This document shows, piece after piece, positions 8,622 to 20,500 of a DNA stretch of 64,000 nt. The stretch lies in the NCBI RefSeq assembly GCF_013839515.1, contig NZ_JACDNQ010000003.1:1-64000 (forward strand). Direction: 5' to 3'. The stretch's first letter is position 1. The number at the start of each line of letters is the position of its first letter. Source of the stretch: Natronomonas salinimetallica. GTDB taxonomy: Archaea; Halobacteriota; Halobacteria; Halobacteriales; Haloarculaceae. A program made the translations under genes and the position numbers. The notes beneath the pieces were generated by a model. It did not search any database. It was given only the letters and a program-made list of their open reading frames with translations, and was not told the DNA's origin.

Positions 8622-9758
8622 TCACTCGATGTCGTCTTCGAGTTCGATGTCGGCGCTGTCGACCTCTAGATCCACGTCGCCGTCCCCCGCCGCGAGCTCC
8701 TCGATGCTGTCGATGCCGAGCATCTCGCGGGTCTCTTCGTCGAAGCCCATCGACTCGAGGCTGCTTTCGGTCGATCCGACGTCGCTGCCGGTGAGATGCT
8801 TGCCGTAACGGCTCAAAAGCGAGGTCATCTCCTGGGGCAGCACGAACGTCGTCGAATCGCTCGTCCCGATCTCCTCGAGCGCCTCCATGCCGCGCTCGAT
8901 GATCGCGCGTTCGCCCATCGACTCGGCCGACTTCGCACGCAACACAGTCGAGATGGACTCCCCCTGGGCTTCGAGGACGCTCGCTTGCTTTTCGCCCTGG
9001 GCTTCGAGGATGTTCGCCTGCTTGTCGCCTTCGGCCGTCTCGACGGCCGAACGTCGTTCACCCTGGGCTTCGAGGATCATCGCCCGGCGTCTCCGTTCTG
9101 CGGAACTCTGTTTTTCCATGGCGCGCTGGACGTCGGGACTCGGGTTGACCTCCCTGACCTCGACGGCCTCGACGCGAACCCCCCACTCGTCGGTCGGCCC
9201 CTCGAGCTCGCGTTGGATGCGGCGATTGATTTTCTCGCGCTTCGAGAGCGTTTCGTCCAGCTCCATATCGCCCAAGACGGCCCGAAGCGTCGTCTGAGCG
9301 AGGTTCGACGTCGCCCGACGGTAGTCGTCGACCTCCAGGAACGCTCGCTTTGCGTCCATGACTTTGATGTAGACGACCGCGTCGGCGGTCACCGGGGAGT
9401 TGTCCTCGGTGATCGCCTCCTGTTTCGGCACGTCGATCGTCTGGGTTCGCATGTCGAACGGATAGGTCTGGGAGACGAACGGCGGAACGAAATGGATCCC
9501 CGGCTCGAGGAGTTCACGGAACTCACCGAAGACCGTCAACGCCTCCTTCTCGTAGGCCTCGACGATCTCGACCGCGCTGGAGACGGCGGCAACGGCGACG
9601 AAAAGAAGCGCCAACCCGGCGACCACGAGCGGACTGAACTCGATCAGATCGAACGTGACCGCCGCGCCCACGGCGAAGAGCGCCAGGACGGTGACCGACG
9701 CGCGTGTGGAGAGCCCCGCGCTCTTTTTTCCGAGCTCGCGGGCAGCGCTGTCTGACAT
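8622..9758 (-). CDS. SPFH/stomatin-like membrane protein
   Basis: A 378-residue band-7 protein. Two short hydrophobic helices near the N-terminus (about 22-65) are followed by the SPFH domain (EKEALTVFGEFRELLEPGIH through REVNPSPDVQRAMEKQ), then a long Ala/Glu/Gln helix with near-repeats built on ILEAQGE (about residues 218-275), which forms the oligomerising coiled coil. The tail is Asp/Glu-rich. Homologues make membrane ring or cage scaffolds and often pair with NfeD proteases; no nfeD gene is adjacent here. Confidence 0.9.
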   Translation of the reverse strand: MSDSAARELGKKSAGLSTRASVTVLALFAVGAAVTFDLIEFSPLVVAGLALLFVAVAAVSSAVEIVEAYEKEALTVFGEFRELLEPGIHFVPPFVSQTYPFDMRTQTIDVPKQEAITEDNSPVTADAVVYIKVMDAKRAFLEVDDYRRATSNLAQTTLRAVLGDMELDETLSKREKINRRIQRELEGPTDEWGVRVEAVEVREVNPSPDVQRAMEKQSSAERRRRAMILEAQGERRSAVETAEGDKQANILEAQGEKQASVLEAQGESISTVLRAKSAESMGERAIIERGMEALEEIGTSDSTTFVLPQEMTSLLSRYGKHLTGSDVGSTESSLESMGFDEETREMLGIDSIEELAAGDGDVDLEVDSADIELEDDIE

Positions 9759-9893
9759 GCTCTACGTTTGTACCCGACGATACTTGAACCCACGCCGCGC
9801 GAAACGGGTTTTCATACCACATCCGTCGTCCGATGCCGTCAAGCATGTCGCCGATACCATCAATTATACCGTCGGAGCCCCACGTCAACGTGT

Positions 9894-10091
9894 ATGCAAT
9901 TTAGCCTCCCCGTCTCGCTCGGTGGGTTGCTCGCCATCGTCGCCGTCGGTACCGCCGCCCTCGTCGGTAGCGGTATGATGGCCCTCGAGACGACGCTGAT
10001 GATGGTCACACCGTCGATGCTCGCCTTCGGGCTCATCGCCTTCGCCCTCGGGATGAAATACGGCGAGTTCCGCTCCGGCTCCGGGCGGTAG
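9894..10091 (+). CDS. small two-helix membrane protein
   Basis: A 65-residue protein with two hydrophobic segments (about 5-25 and 37-55) and a short basic C-terminus (KYGEFRSGSGR). The ATG at 9894 is preceded by the AATTATACC element around 9861-9870, a plausible TATA box for a leaderless transcript. It is divergent from the SPFH gene. No function is recognised. Confidence 0.6.
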   Translation: MQFSLPVSLGGLLAIVAVGTAALVGSGMMALETTLMMVTPSMLAFGLIAFALGMKYGEFRSGSGR

Positions 10092-10146
10092 TGTAGGCCG
10101 CCCCCGGCGACTACGACCTCTCACGCCGTCGCCGCCTCGAACGGAT

Positions 10147-11511
10147 TCACGACGCCGTCGCCGCCTCGAACTCCCGTCCGAAGACGAGAAACAGCCCGAA
10201 ACCCACCAGACCGATGGCTGTCGCTCCCAGGAAGGCGGTCTCCGGGGAAACGGCGTATATCCCGCCGCCGATCGCGGCCGAGGGGACGACGACGGCGTTC
10301 CTGACGAGGTAGTACGATCCCGTCACCCGGCCCCCGGTTCCCGCCTCGGCCGGGCCGACGATGAGCGCCTTGTGGGCCGGCAGCCCCGCGAACCGAAGCC
10401 CCGAAAAAGCGAAAAGCAACGCCAGCGCGGCCGCGCTCTCGGGTGCGTGTATCAACAGCGCCGGAAAGACGGCGTAGACACCGAATCCGAGCGCGACGAC
10501 CGGCTTCAGCCCGACGCGGCGCGACAGCCGCGAAACCGGGACCATCACGACCAGCGCGACGAGCATTTCGATGGCGAGCAACACGCCGAAGTACGCGTCC
10601 GGCGAGAGCCGGCCGACGGCGGGAAGCCGAGCGCCGACCGCGAGAAACTCCGTGACGACGATGACAACGAACACGTAGATCATCCCGTTTGCGAACCGGA
10701 CGAGCGTATCGGCGGCGAGCAGCGGCCGCAACGCCGGTGGCATCGCCCGGAGGTCCGAAACCACCGTCGAGACGCCCTCGAAGGACGTTCCGAGACGGTC
10801 CTCGCCCACGTCATAGAGGACGTGCTGTGCGAGCGTCGCCCCGAGGCCGAACGCCGCTGCGACGGCAAGGAGCAGGCGAAACCCCGTCTCGAAGGCGAAG
10901 GCGCTCAACACGCCGGCGGCGAAGAGCGGCCCCAAGAGGAACGCCGTCCGACGGAACGTTTCGGTGCTCGCGAAGCCGATCGCAAGCCGTTCGGGGGCGA
11001 GGGCCTGTTTGACGACCGCGAACGTCGCCCCGAGGCCGAAGGACTTCCAGGCCTGTGCGAACACCACTCCGAGAAAGATCCCGACCGGGATCGAGGCGGG
11101 TTCGAGCCAGCCGAGGACGAGTTCGCGGCCGAGGAGTTCGACAGTCGTTCCGACGGGCGGGACGGTGACGACCCCGAACCGATCCGCGAACAGCCAGATC
11201 ACGAACCCGAGCGTCGACGTGAGCCCAAAGAGCGTCAACGCGAGCCGCGATCCGATCCGATCCGAGACGGCACCGCCCGGATAGGGATAGACCGCGCCGA
11301 TCAGGTTCCCGAACGTGCCGAACAGCCCGATCGCGACCGCCCCCGCGCCGAGGACCGACATGTATCGGGGAACGTATCGGCTCGTCATCTGGAAGCCGAG
11401 GCTGAACGCGAACATCGCGACCGAGAGGACCACGACGTCGCGTTCGAGCGCCAGGAACTCCCGGAGTAGCGCCCGAAGGCCGTTCGTACTGCCGTCCTCG
11501 CTACCCCTCAT
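10147..11511 (-). CDS. MFS transporter
   Basis: A 454-residue major facilitator superfamily protein with about twelve hydrophobic segments. The loop between TM2 and TM3 carries the motif GGAVSDRIGSRLAL, close to the MFS motif-A consensus GxxxDRxGRR. The substrate is not inferable; drug efflux and metabolite export are both possible. It stands alone between convergent and divergent neighbours. Confidence 0.87.
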   Translation of the reverse strand: MRGSEDGSTNGLRALLREFLALERDVVVLSVAMFAFSLGFQMTSRYVPRYMSVLGAGAVAIGLFGTFGNLIGAVYPYPGGAVSDRIGSRLALTLFGLTSTLGFVIWLFADRFGVVTVPPVGTTVELLGRELVLGWLEPASIPVGIFLGVVFAQAWKSFGLGATFAVVKQALAPERLAIGFASTETFRRTAFLLGPLFAAGVLSAFAFETGFRLLLAVAAAFGLGATLAQHVLYDVGEDRLGTSFEGVSTVVSDLRAMPPALRPLLAADTLVRFANGMIYVFVVIVVTEFLAVGARLPAVGRLSPDAYFGVLLAIEMLVALVVMVPVSRLSRRVGLKPVVALGFGVYAVFPALLIHAPESAAALALLFAFSGLRFAGLPAHKALIVGPAEAGTGGRVTGSYYLVRNAVVVPSAAIGGGIYAVSPETAFLGATAIGLVGFGLFLVFGREFEAATAS

Positions 11512-11580
11512 ATTGGGCCTCCGGCGGCTCGAATAATAAATCTCGGCACTCGGGTGATTCCCGACGGGGGGCGGGCGCGC

Positions 11581-12630
11581 CTAGACGTCGACGCCGATCG
11601 CCTGCTCGATCGAATCGAACCCATCGCGTTCGAGCCGTTCGAGCAGGCCGCGGTTGATGTCCCGTGCGATCGAGGGACCCTCGTAGACGAGCCCCGTGTA
11701 CAACTGGACGAGACTCGCCCCGGAACGGATCTTCTCGTAGGCACCCGCCGCGTCGGAAACGCCGCCGACCCCGACGATCGGTTTCTCGGTCCGTTCGGCG
11801 ATAAACCGGATCCGACCGGTCGATTCGTCTTCGATCGGTTCCCCGGAGAGTCCACCCGCCTCGTCGGCGTGTGTTCCCCGAAGCCACGGGGGCCGATCCG
11901 TCGTCGTGTTCGTCGCGATGACGCCGGCCAGATCGAGGTCGTCCACGACGCCGAGGGCATCCTCGACGGCTGCCTCCGTGAGATCCGGCGAAAGCTTCAC
12001 GAGAAGGGGGTCGGCTCCGGCCTCGGAGAGCGTCCGAAGGATCGACGCCAGCCGGTCCCGTTCTTGGAGCGCTCTGAGTCCGGGGGTGTTCGGCGAGGAG
12101 ACGTTGACGGCGAAGTACTCGCCCGACCCGACGCGTTCGAACGTGTAGAGATAATCCTCCTCGGCGTCCTCGTTGGGGGTCGATTTCGACTTCCCGATGT
12201 TGACGCCGACGGGGACGGGACAGTCGGTCCGTTCGAGGCGCTCGCCGATGACGTCAGCACCGTCGTTGTTGAACCCGAGCCGATTTATCAGTGCGCCGTC
12301 CTCGGGGAGCCGAAACAGCCGCGGCCTGGGGTTTCCGGCCTGTGGCTCGGCGGTCACACCGCCGACCTCGACGTGTCCGAAGCCGAGTGCGGCGAGCGCG
12401 CTCGGAGCCGTCGCGTTCTTATCGAAGCCCGCCGCGACGCCGATCGGGTTCGGGAACGACTGTCCAAGCGTCTCCACGCGCAACCGCGAGTCGACGACGG
12501 TGTAGTGGTCGGCGACGACGCGCTCGAGCGGTGTCCCCTGTATAGCCTCGAGGAGTCGGTGTCCGAGTCCGTGGGCCGTCTCGGCGTCGAGCCGGAACGC
12601 GAACAGCTTGAGAAGATCGTACAGCGTCAT
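11581..12630 (-). CDS. pyrD: dihydroorotate dehydrogenase (quinone), class 2
   Basis: A 349-residue membrane-associated flavoenzyme oxidising dihydroorotate to orotate in pyrimidine synthesis. The class-2 N-terminal helices (MTLYDLLKLFAFRLDAETAH) are present, as are NPIGVAAGFDKNA, VEVGGVTAEPQAGNPRPRLF, INRLGFNNDG, NVSSPNTPGLR (with the catalytic Ser characteristic of class 2), the Lys of LLVKLSPDL, and the FMN phosphate loop (VGVGGVSDA, LVQLYTGLVYEGP). Start ATG at 12630; an extension to 12675 is possible but the chosen start matches the family. Confidence 0.95.
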   Translation of the reverse strand: MTLYDLLKLFAFRLDAETAHGLGHRLLEAIQGTPLERVVADHYTVVDSRLRVETLGQSFPNPIGVAAGFDKNATAPSALAALGFGHVEVGGVTAEPQAGNPRPRLFRLPEDGALINRLGFNNDGADVIGERLERTDCPVPVGVNIGKSKSTPNEDAEEDYLYTFERVGSGEYFAVNVSSPNTPGLRALQERDRLASILRTLSEAGADPLLVKLSPDLTEAAVEDALGVVDDLDLAGVIATNTTTDRPPWLRGTHADEAGGLSGEPIEDESTGRIRFIAERTEKPIVGVGGVSDAAGAYEKIRSGASLVQLYTGLVYEGPSIARDINRGLLERLERDGFDSIEQAIGVDV

Positions 12631-12699
12631 TGTCCGATGGCGTCGGCCGACGTGCTTAAATATCGTGGTCCGCACCTCGATGGGGCGTCCGATTCGGCT

Positions 12700-12897
12700 C
12701 TAGAAGTCGTGTTCGACGTCGTCCGGGTCGGCCTTTTGAATGATGATCTTGCCGTCCCGGACGCGGACGAACACCTCGTCGCCGATACTCATGCCGGCGA
12801 CGGCCAATTCGTCCTCGTGGATGTTTACGTGGACGTTGTGATACTTGCCGTCGTCGTCTTTTGCGCCACTGGGGCTGAGCTTCTTCTTTCGCACCAT
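12700..12897 (-). CDS. small AbrB-like protein
   Basis: A 65-residue protein starting MVRKKKLSPSGAKDDDGKYH with a beta-rich middle (VHVNIHEDELAVAGMSIGDEVFVRVRDGKIIIQKA) that resembles a swapped-hairpin AbrB/SpoVT fold. Dimeric DNA binding is likely, but the target is unknown. It sits 69 bases upstream of pyrD in the same orientation. Confidence 0.75.
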   Translation of the reverse strand: MVRKKKLSPSGAKDDDGKYHNVHVNIHEDELAVAGMSIGDEVFVRVRDGKIIIQKADPDDVEHDF

Positions 12898-13290
12898 CGC
12901 GTTGTGTTGGGTCGTTCACCACACGAGATACATAAGTGTACCGTGCGAGCTACGCCCTCCGGCCTAATACTGACGGACAAAAGAATGTACACACGACGCA
13001 CGAGGATCACGCCGTTCGACGGAGCGAACGGCGGATCACTCGTGAGTCGGTTTCATTCGATTTCGTCCACCAGTATAACGTACGTCGGCCAGCGTGATAG
13101 CCTCCGGTGCTCCGGGGTAGTGGCCCTGCCGTGTTCATCGCCGAGTCGAGATCCTGTGGACGACGGACATCACTCGGTGTCCGTCCCGACAATCCCGCCG
13201 TGACCTGGAGCGAAAATCGTCTGACGGGGGCGCTATCGGGGGTATATTTATATTGGCGTGTGTGCAGAAATCACACGGAGGAAACAACCC
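12898..13290. other. intergenic stretch with the MC1 promoter
   Basis: A 390-base stretch without a convincing gene. Its right end holds the MC1 promoter (TATA-like 13243-13252) and a Shine-Dalgarno-like GGAGG at 13277-13281. The left part should hold the promoter of the small AbrB-like gene. Confidence 0.5.
13243..13252 (+). promoter_or_regulatory. TATA box of the MC1 gene
   Basis: TATATTTATA lies 38-48 bases before the MC1 start codon. This predicts transcription start near 13275 and a short leader with GGAGG at 13277-13281. Confidence 0.65.
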
Positions 13291-13599
13291 ATGCCACGTG
13301 ACGATGATACGCGGAATTTCGCGCTTCGAGAGAACGGCGGCGAAACCAGTGTCTTTTCCGGGCGGACCCCCAGACAAGCAGCCCTGAAAGCGGCCCGGAG
13401 ACTCGATCCCGCACCGAGCGAGGACGCCGCCGAGGAGACGGAGCTCCGGCTCCGCGAGAAGGGAACGAAAAAAGTCCACATCTACGAGGGCTGGGCGTGG
13501 GAGGAGACGGCCCCCGACGACAGCCCCGACTGGATGCCCGAAGAAATAACCGAAGCAAACGTCTCGAAACAGGGGATACAACACCTCGAAGAGCTGTAA
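13291..13599 (+). CDS. non-histone chromosomal protein MC1
   Basis: A 102-residue protein of the MC1 family, a monomeric DNA-bending chromatin protein of haloarchaea and methanogens. Family landmarks: NFALRENGGETSVFSGRTPR, QAALKAARRL, LREKGTKKVHIYEGW, and the proline turn before WMPEEITEANVSKQGIQHLE. Start ATG at 13291, with GGAGG ten bases upstream. An extension to 13258 is not needed. Confidence 0.95.
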   Translation: MPRDDDTRNFALRENGGETSVFSGRTPRQAALKAARRLDPAPSEDAAEETELRLREKGTKKVHIYEGWAWEETAPDDSPDWMPEEITEANVSKQGIQHLEEL

Positions 13600-14033
13600 T
13601 CGGAACGGCTATGACCTCGGCGCGGGTACGCAGACATGCGCGGCAACTCACACGGCCCGACCGCGTACGCACGCGCGTAGGATGACGGGTCCGACTTCTA
13701 CCCGCGCAACATCCCCTGGGTACGTAGCATCGCCACCGCCCGTTGAACGGCTCTCGGATTTCGCTTCTTCGATCACCCCGCTTGTCACCCGACCGTTCGC
13801 CCCTCCGCTTTCCGGCCCGCCACCCCTTTGGCTCGTCCATCCCTTCGCCGTATAAATCATATATCTAACATATCCTCGACCGTCCGCCCCGGCGACCGCG
13901 CGCAAACACACGGGGGACAACGGGCGAGATACCTCCCGGCGGCCCCTGGCTGGCGGTTCGGGACACCCTCTCCACCGAGGGGAGGACTCACACGCCCCGA
14001 GCGGCATGAAATCGCGTGACGTAGCGGCTCTAC
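13600..14033. other. intergenic stretch upstream of the rRNA promoters
   Basis: No gene is supported in these 430 bases. There are AT-rich patches around 13851-13875 (ATAAATCATATATCTAACAT) that could act as promoter or upstream control DNA for the rRNA operon. Confidence 0.5.
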
Positions 14034-14078
14034 TTCGACGGGCTTAATATGCCGACTCCCATCGAATGAAATGCGAAG
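14034..14078 (+). promoter_or_regulatory. rRNA operon promoter P1
   Basis: TTCGACG (14034-14040), an AT-rich CTTAATATG box (14043-14051) and ATCGAATGAAATGCGAAG near the expected start follow the layout described for haloarchaeal rRNA promoters, where TTCGACG precedes the box A and a GCGAACG-like motif lies at the start site. Confidence 0.75.
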
Positions 14079-14201
14079 AACGCGGGGCGCGACGCCCCAA
14101 CGGGATGGCCCTTGGGGCCGTCTCGTTCCAGTGCTCACACGTGCGGTCGCATCCGAGCGGGACCCACCGACCCCGGAACGCCCGGGCCTTCGGCGGTCCG
14201 T

Positions 14202-14258
14202 TCCGATGCCCTTAAGTGTAACAGGGCATTTGGGTTGAAGTACGAAGGGCGATCCGGA
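14202..14258 (+). promoter_or_regulatory. rRNA operon promoter P2 (duplicated unit, copy 1)
   Basis: A 57-bp unit beginning TCCGATGCCCTTAAGTGTAA and ending CGAAGGGCGATCCGGA is repeated almost exactly 81 bases downstream. CCCTTAAGT serves as TATA-like box and GTACGAAG as start region. The sequence also has a dyad (GCCC...GGGC) around the box. Confidence 0.8.
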
Positions 14259-14282
14259 ACCGCATTCCGGCGTCGCCTTCAC

Positions 14283-14339
14283 TCCGATGCCCTTAAGTGT
14301 AACAGGGCATTTGGGTTGAAGTACGAAGGGCGATCCGGA
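14283..14339 (+). promoter_or_regulatory. rRNA operon promoter P3 (duplicated unit, copy 2)
   Basis: Second copy of the 57-bp promoter unit, near identical to 14202-14258. Tandem duplicated promoters are common in haloarchaeal rRNA operons and raise transcription. Confidence 0.8.
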
Positions 14340-14360
14340 CTCCGTTCGGTTCGCCTCCGA

Positions 14361-14388
14361 TCCGATGCCCTTATACATACGAGGGCAC
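14361..14388 (+). promoter_or_regulatory. rRNA operon promoter P4 (diverged unit)
   Basis: TCCGATGCCCTTATACATAC keeps the first 13 bases of the P2/P3 unit, 78 bases after P3, but has TTATACATA as its box and then a different start region. A further dyad GATGGGTTTATGACCCATC lies at 14453-14471 and could be either a leader hairpin or another promoter element. Confidence 0.7.
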
Positions 14389-14569
14389 TGGACAAAGACA
14401 CGACGTGGTCGAAGTCGGCTCGAAACCGTCTTCGCTCACGGATCGACGTAATCCGATGGGTTTATGACCCATCGTGGGTTACTGTTAGATCCGAAGGAAA
14501 TGAGGATTCCACCCCTGCGGTCCGCCGTATAGATGGGATCTGATGTTAGCCTTGGCAGTTCGGTGACAC

Positions 14570-14601
14570 TCGGTCGGTCCGATGTCATCGATTGCCGATA
14601 G
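14570..14601 (+). other. left arm of the 16S processing stem (bulge-helix-bulge)
   Basis: This arm pairs with 16187-16213: TCGGTCGGTC with GACCGACCGA, CATCGA with TCGATG, and GCCGATAG with CTATCGGC, with small internal bulges. This is the archaeal splicing-endonuclease signal that frees pre-16S rRNA as a circular intermediate. Two further hairpins lie between here and the mature 5' end (14607-14629 and 14642-14669). Confidence 0.8.
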
Positions 14602-14673
14602 TATGGTACACACCTGTTTCAGGTGTGTCCCGCCAAACCCTCCCCGAGCTGGGAATTTAAGCTCGGGGAACGC

Positions 14674-16140
<1,467 letters not shown>

Positions 16141-16186
16141 AACGTCCGGGACTGAGGCTTCGGCCTCAGCCCACCTTTGGCGATAT

Positions 16187-16213
16187 CTATCGGCGTCGAT
16201 GCGTGACCGACCG
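16187..16213 (+). other. right arm of the 16S processing stem
   Basis: Partner of 14570-14601; see there. It lies in the 16S-tRNA-Ala spacer about 45 bases after the mature 16S end. Confidence 0.8.
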
Positions 16214-16244
16214 AGCACCTTTGAACTGCCAAGGCTAAATGGTA

Positions 16245-16316
16245 GGGCCCATAGCTCAGCGGTAGAGTGCCTCCTTTGCAAGGAGGATGCCCTGGGTTCG
16301 AATCCCAGTGGGTCCA
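16245..16316 (+). tRNA. tRNA-Ala (TGC)
   Basis: A 72-base cloverleaf in the 16S-23S spacer. Acceptor GGGCCCA pairs with TGGGTCC, anticodon stem CTCCT/AGGAG encloses TTTGCAA with anticodon TGC, and the T arm is CTGGG-TTCGAAT-CCCAG. No CCA is encoded. This is the position expected in euryarchaeal rRNA operons. Confidence 0.97.
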
Positions 16317-16340
16317 TCTCACGTAGCCGGATCGAACCGT

Positions 16341-16380
16341 GTCCCTTAAGTGGGAAACACGGTACGGTTCGGGTACGAAG
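16341..16380 (+). promoter_or_regulatory. spacer promoter in the 16S-23S region
   Basis: GTCCCTTAAGTGGGAAACAC followed by GGTTCGGGTACGAAG matches the core of the upstream units (CCCTTAAGTG ... GGTTGAAGTACGAAG). Haloarchaeal rRNA operons are known to carry an internal promoter here, which would give extra 23S-5S transcription. Confidence 0.65.
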
Positions 16381-16466
16381 AACCAATGCACCACTCCGTG
16401 CAAGCGCGAGTGGGAAGGGTGGACACAGATCCGCAGTCAACGGATGTGTGTATGAGACCGTGTGTA

Positions 16467-16504
16467 CATGCGATCCAGACGCTCACTGGACCCGTTTCAT
16501 CGGG
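16467..16504 (+). other. left arm of the 23S processing stem
   Basis: Pairs with 19449-19487: CATGCGATCCAG with CTGGATCGCATG, GGACCCG with CGGGTCC, and TTCATCGGG with CCCGATGAA, leaving a central bulged region of the bulge-helix-bulge type cut by the splicing endonuclease. Confidence 0.82.
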
Positions 16505-16527
16505 TTTATGAGCGATCTATCATTACC

Positions 16528-19437
<2,910 letters not shown>

Positions 19438-19448
19438 TCATTGCTCCG

Positions 19449-19487
19449 CCCGATGAAGCGGGTCCGGGCGTAAACTGGATCGCATGT
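19449..19487 (+). other. right arm of the 23S processing stem
   Basis: Partner of 16467-16504; see there. It begins about 12 bases after the presumed 23S 3' end. Confidence 0.82.
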
Positions 19488-19501
19488 ACAAACGAAGTCC
19501 A

Positions 19502-19563
19502 CCGGCGTTGGACGACACGAGAGGACTGCCTCTCGTACCGTGGTTCGATTCCACGAGCCGGCA
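19502..19563 (+). other. tRNA-like t-element upstream of 5S rRNA
   Basis: CCGGC (19502-19506) pairs with GCCGG (19557-19561), a 7-bp hairpin CGAGAGG-ACTG-CCTCTCG occupies 19518-19535, and a perfect T arm GTGG-TTCGATT-CCAC spans 19540-19554. There is no D arm. The element ends one or two bases before the mature 5S start at 19564, so cutting after its 3' end would produce the 5S 5' end. In Haloferax volcanii tRNase Z matures 5S rRNA through just such a tRNA-like structure (Hoelzle et al. 2008, RNA). Confidence 0.8.
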
Positions 19564-19685
19564 TTAAGGCGGCCAAAGCGGCGGGGCGACTCCCGTACCC
19601 ATCCCGAACACGGAAGATAAGCCCGCCAGCGTTCCAACGAGTACTGGAGTGCGAGAGCCTCTGGGAAAGCTGGTTCGCCGCCTAC
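19564..19685 (+). rRNA. 5S ribosomal RNA
   Basis: About 122 bases. TTAAGGCGGC pairs with GCCGCCTACC at the ends, and the core CCCGTACCCATCCCGAACAC plus AGTACTGGAGTGCGAGAGCC matches haloarchaeal 5S. It is the last rRNA of the operon. Confidence 0.95.
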
Positions 19686-19692
19686 CATTCAT

Positions 19693-19728
19693 TAACCCTC
19701 ACACAGCACCTGCTGTGTGGGGGTTTTT
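19693..19728 (+). terminator. rRNA operon terminator hairpin with T tract
   Basis: AACCCTCACACAGCA and TGCTGTGTGGGGGTT form a 13-15 bp stem with a two-base loop, followed by a run of T residues. The T tract is the effective archaeal signal; the strong hairpin makes it resemble a bacterial intrinsic terminator. Confidence 0.8.
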
Positions 19729-19834
19729 TTCGTATTTTCAACGGTGAGTGACAACCACTGCCCGACCGGGGGCCTCTCTCGTCCCCCGGACCGACCCCAA
19801 GCACTGGAGCGAACCGCTGCGGGCAGTACCGCTA

Positions 19835-19843
19835 CCCTTAAAT
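19835..19843 (+). promoter_or_regulatory. promoter of tRNA-Cys
   Basis: CCCTTAAAT is centred about 30 bases before the tRNA start, so the tRNA probably has its own transcript after the rRNA terminator. Confidence 0.6.
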
Positions 19844-19868
19844 CGCCGTCGCCGTTACTGTGTGATGC

Positions 19869-19944
19869 GCCAAGGTGGCAGAGTCTGGCCTTACGCGGTT
19901 GCCTGCAGAGCAGCTACACGCCGGTTCAAATCCGGCCCTTGGCT
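19869..19944 (+). tRNA. tRNA-Cys (GCA)
   Basis: A 76-base cloverleaf: acceptor GCCAAGG with CCTTGGC, anticodon arm GTTGC-CTGCAGA-GCAGC with anticodon GCA, T arm GCCGG-TTCAAAT-CCGGC, discriminator T, no encoded CCA. Everything to its right looks accessory, so its 3' end is a natural candidate for an integration site. I did not find a second copy of the 3' half further right in the window. Confidence 0.96.
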
Positions 19945-20043
19945 TAATCCTTTAGGTTCAGAGCGTCTACCGGCTGGTTTCGGCAGTTCAGCCGTTCCAG
20001 AATCACCCGATATCGGGTTCGAAGCCACGGGGGGTGTTGCGGC

Positions 20044-20187
20044 ATGAGTTCCTACAGCTTCGGGCCGCGGTGTGGCTGTATAGACTGTACGGAACCGAAG
20101 GTCGCCGAGGTCGAAATCCCTGGCAAAGGCACGCGGGCGGTCTGTGCAACGCACCGCGAGCAACTGGAGGTGAACGGCGGTGCTTGA
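20044..20187 (+). CDS. small zinc-finger protein
   Basis: A 47-residue ORF (MSSYSFGPRCGCIDCTEPKV, ending HREQLEVNGGA). It has CxCxxC near residue 10 and a later C...H pair (VCATH), a likely treble-clef or knuckle zinc site. The stop overlaps the next start by eight bases. Small CxxC proteins are typical of haloarchaeal viruses and plasmids. Function unknown. Confidence 0.6.
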   Translation: MSSYSFGPRCGCIDCTEPKVAEVEIPGKGTRAVCATHREQLEVNGGA

Positions 20188-20500
20188 AAGCGACGAGGAG
20201 CGCGTCCTCCCGAAGGTCGCTGTTCGGAGTGCCTTCACCGAATCATCACTGTCCAGCGGGGCGACGCGACTCGTCTACGACATCGAGTACGCCGAGAAGA
20301 GCATCTCGGGGGGCGACAGCTACACCCGAGAGATTATCGGCTACGTCGAGACGGAACCCTACACACTGTTCGATCGGTGTGAGAACTTCCGCGAGTTCGT
20401 TGCCCAGGTCGAGGCGAAGAGCCGGTATCACTCGTGGATCCCAGAGCGGCTCACAGATCGGGAGGAGACTGCTGTCGGGGGTGACGCCGATGGGGAGTGA
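20180..20500 (+). CDS. hypothetical protein of the MCM-associated cluster
   Basis: A 106-residue acidic protein, GTG start at 20180, overlapping the genes on both sides. The composition (VYDIEYAEKSISGGDSYTRE, then IIGYVETEPYTLFDRCENFR) suggests a small alpha/beta domain, but no family is recognised. The tight packing with its neighbours argues for a real cistron. Confidence 0.6.
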   Translation: MLESDEERVLPKVAVRSAFTESSLSSGATRLVYDIEYAEKSISGGDSYTREIIGYVETEPYTLFDRCENFREFVAQVEAKSRYHSWIPERLTDREETAVGGDADGE

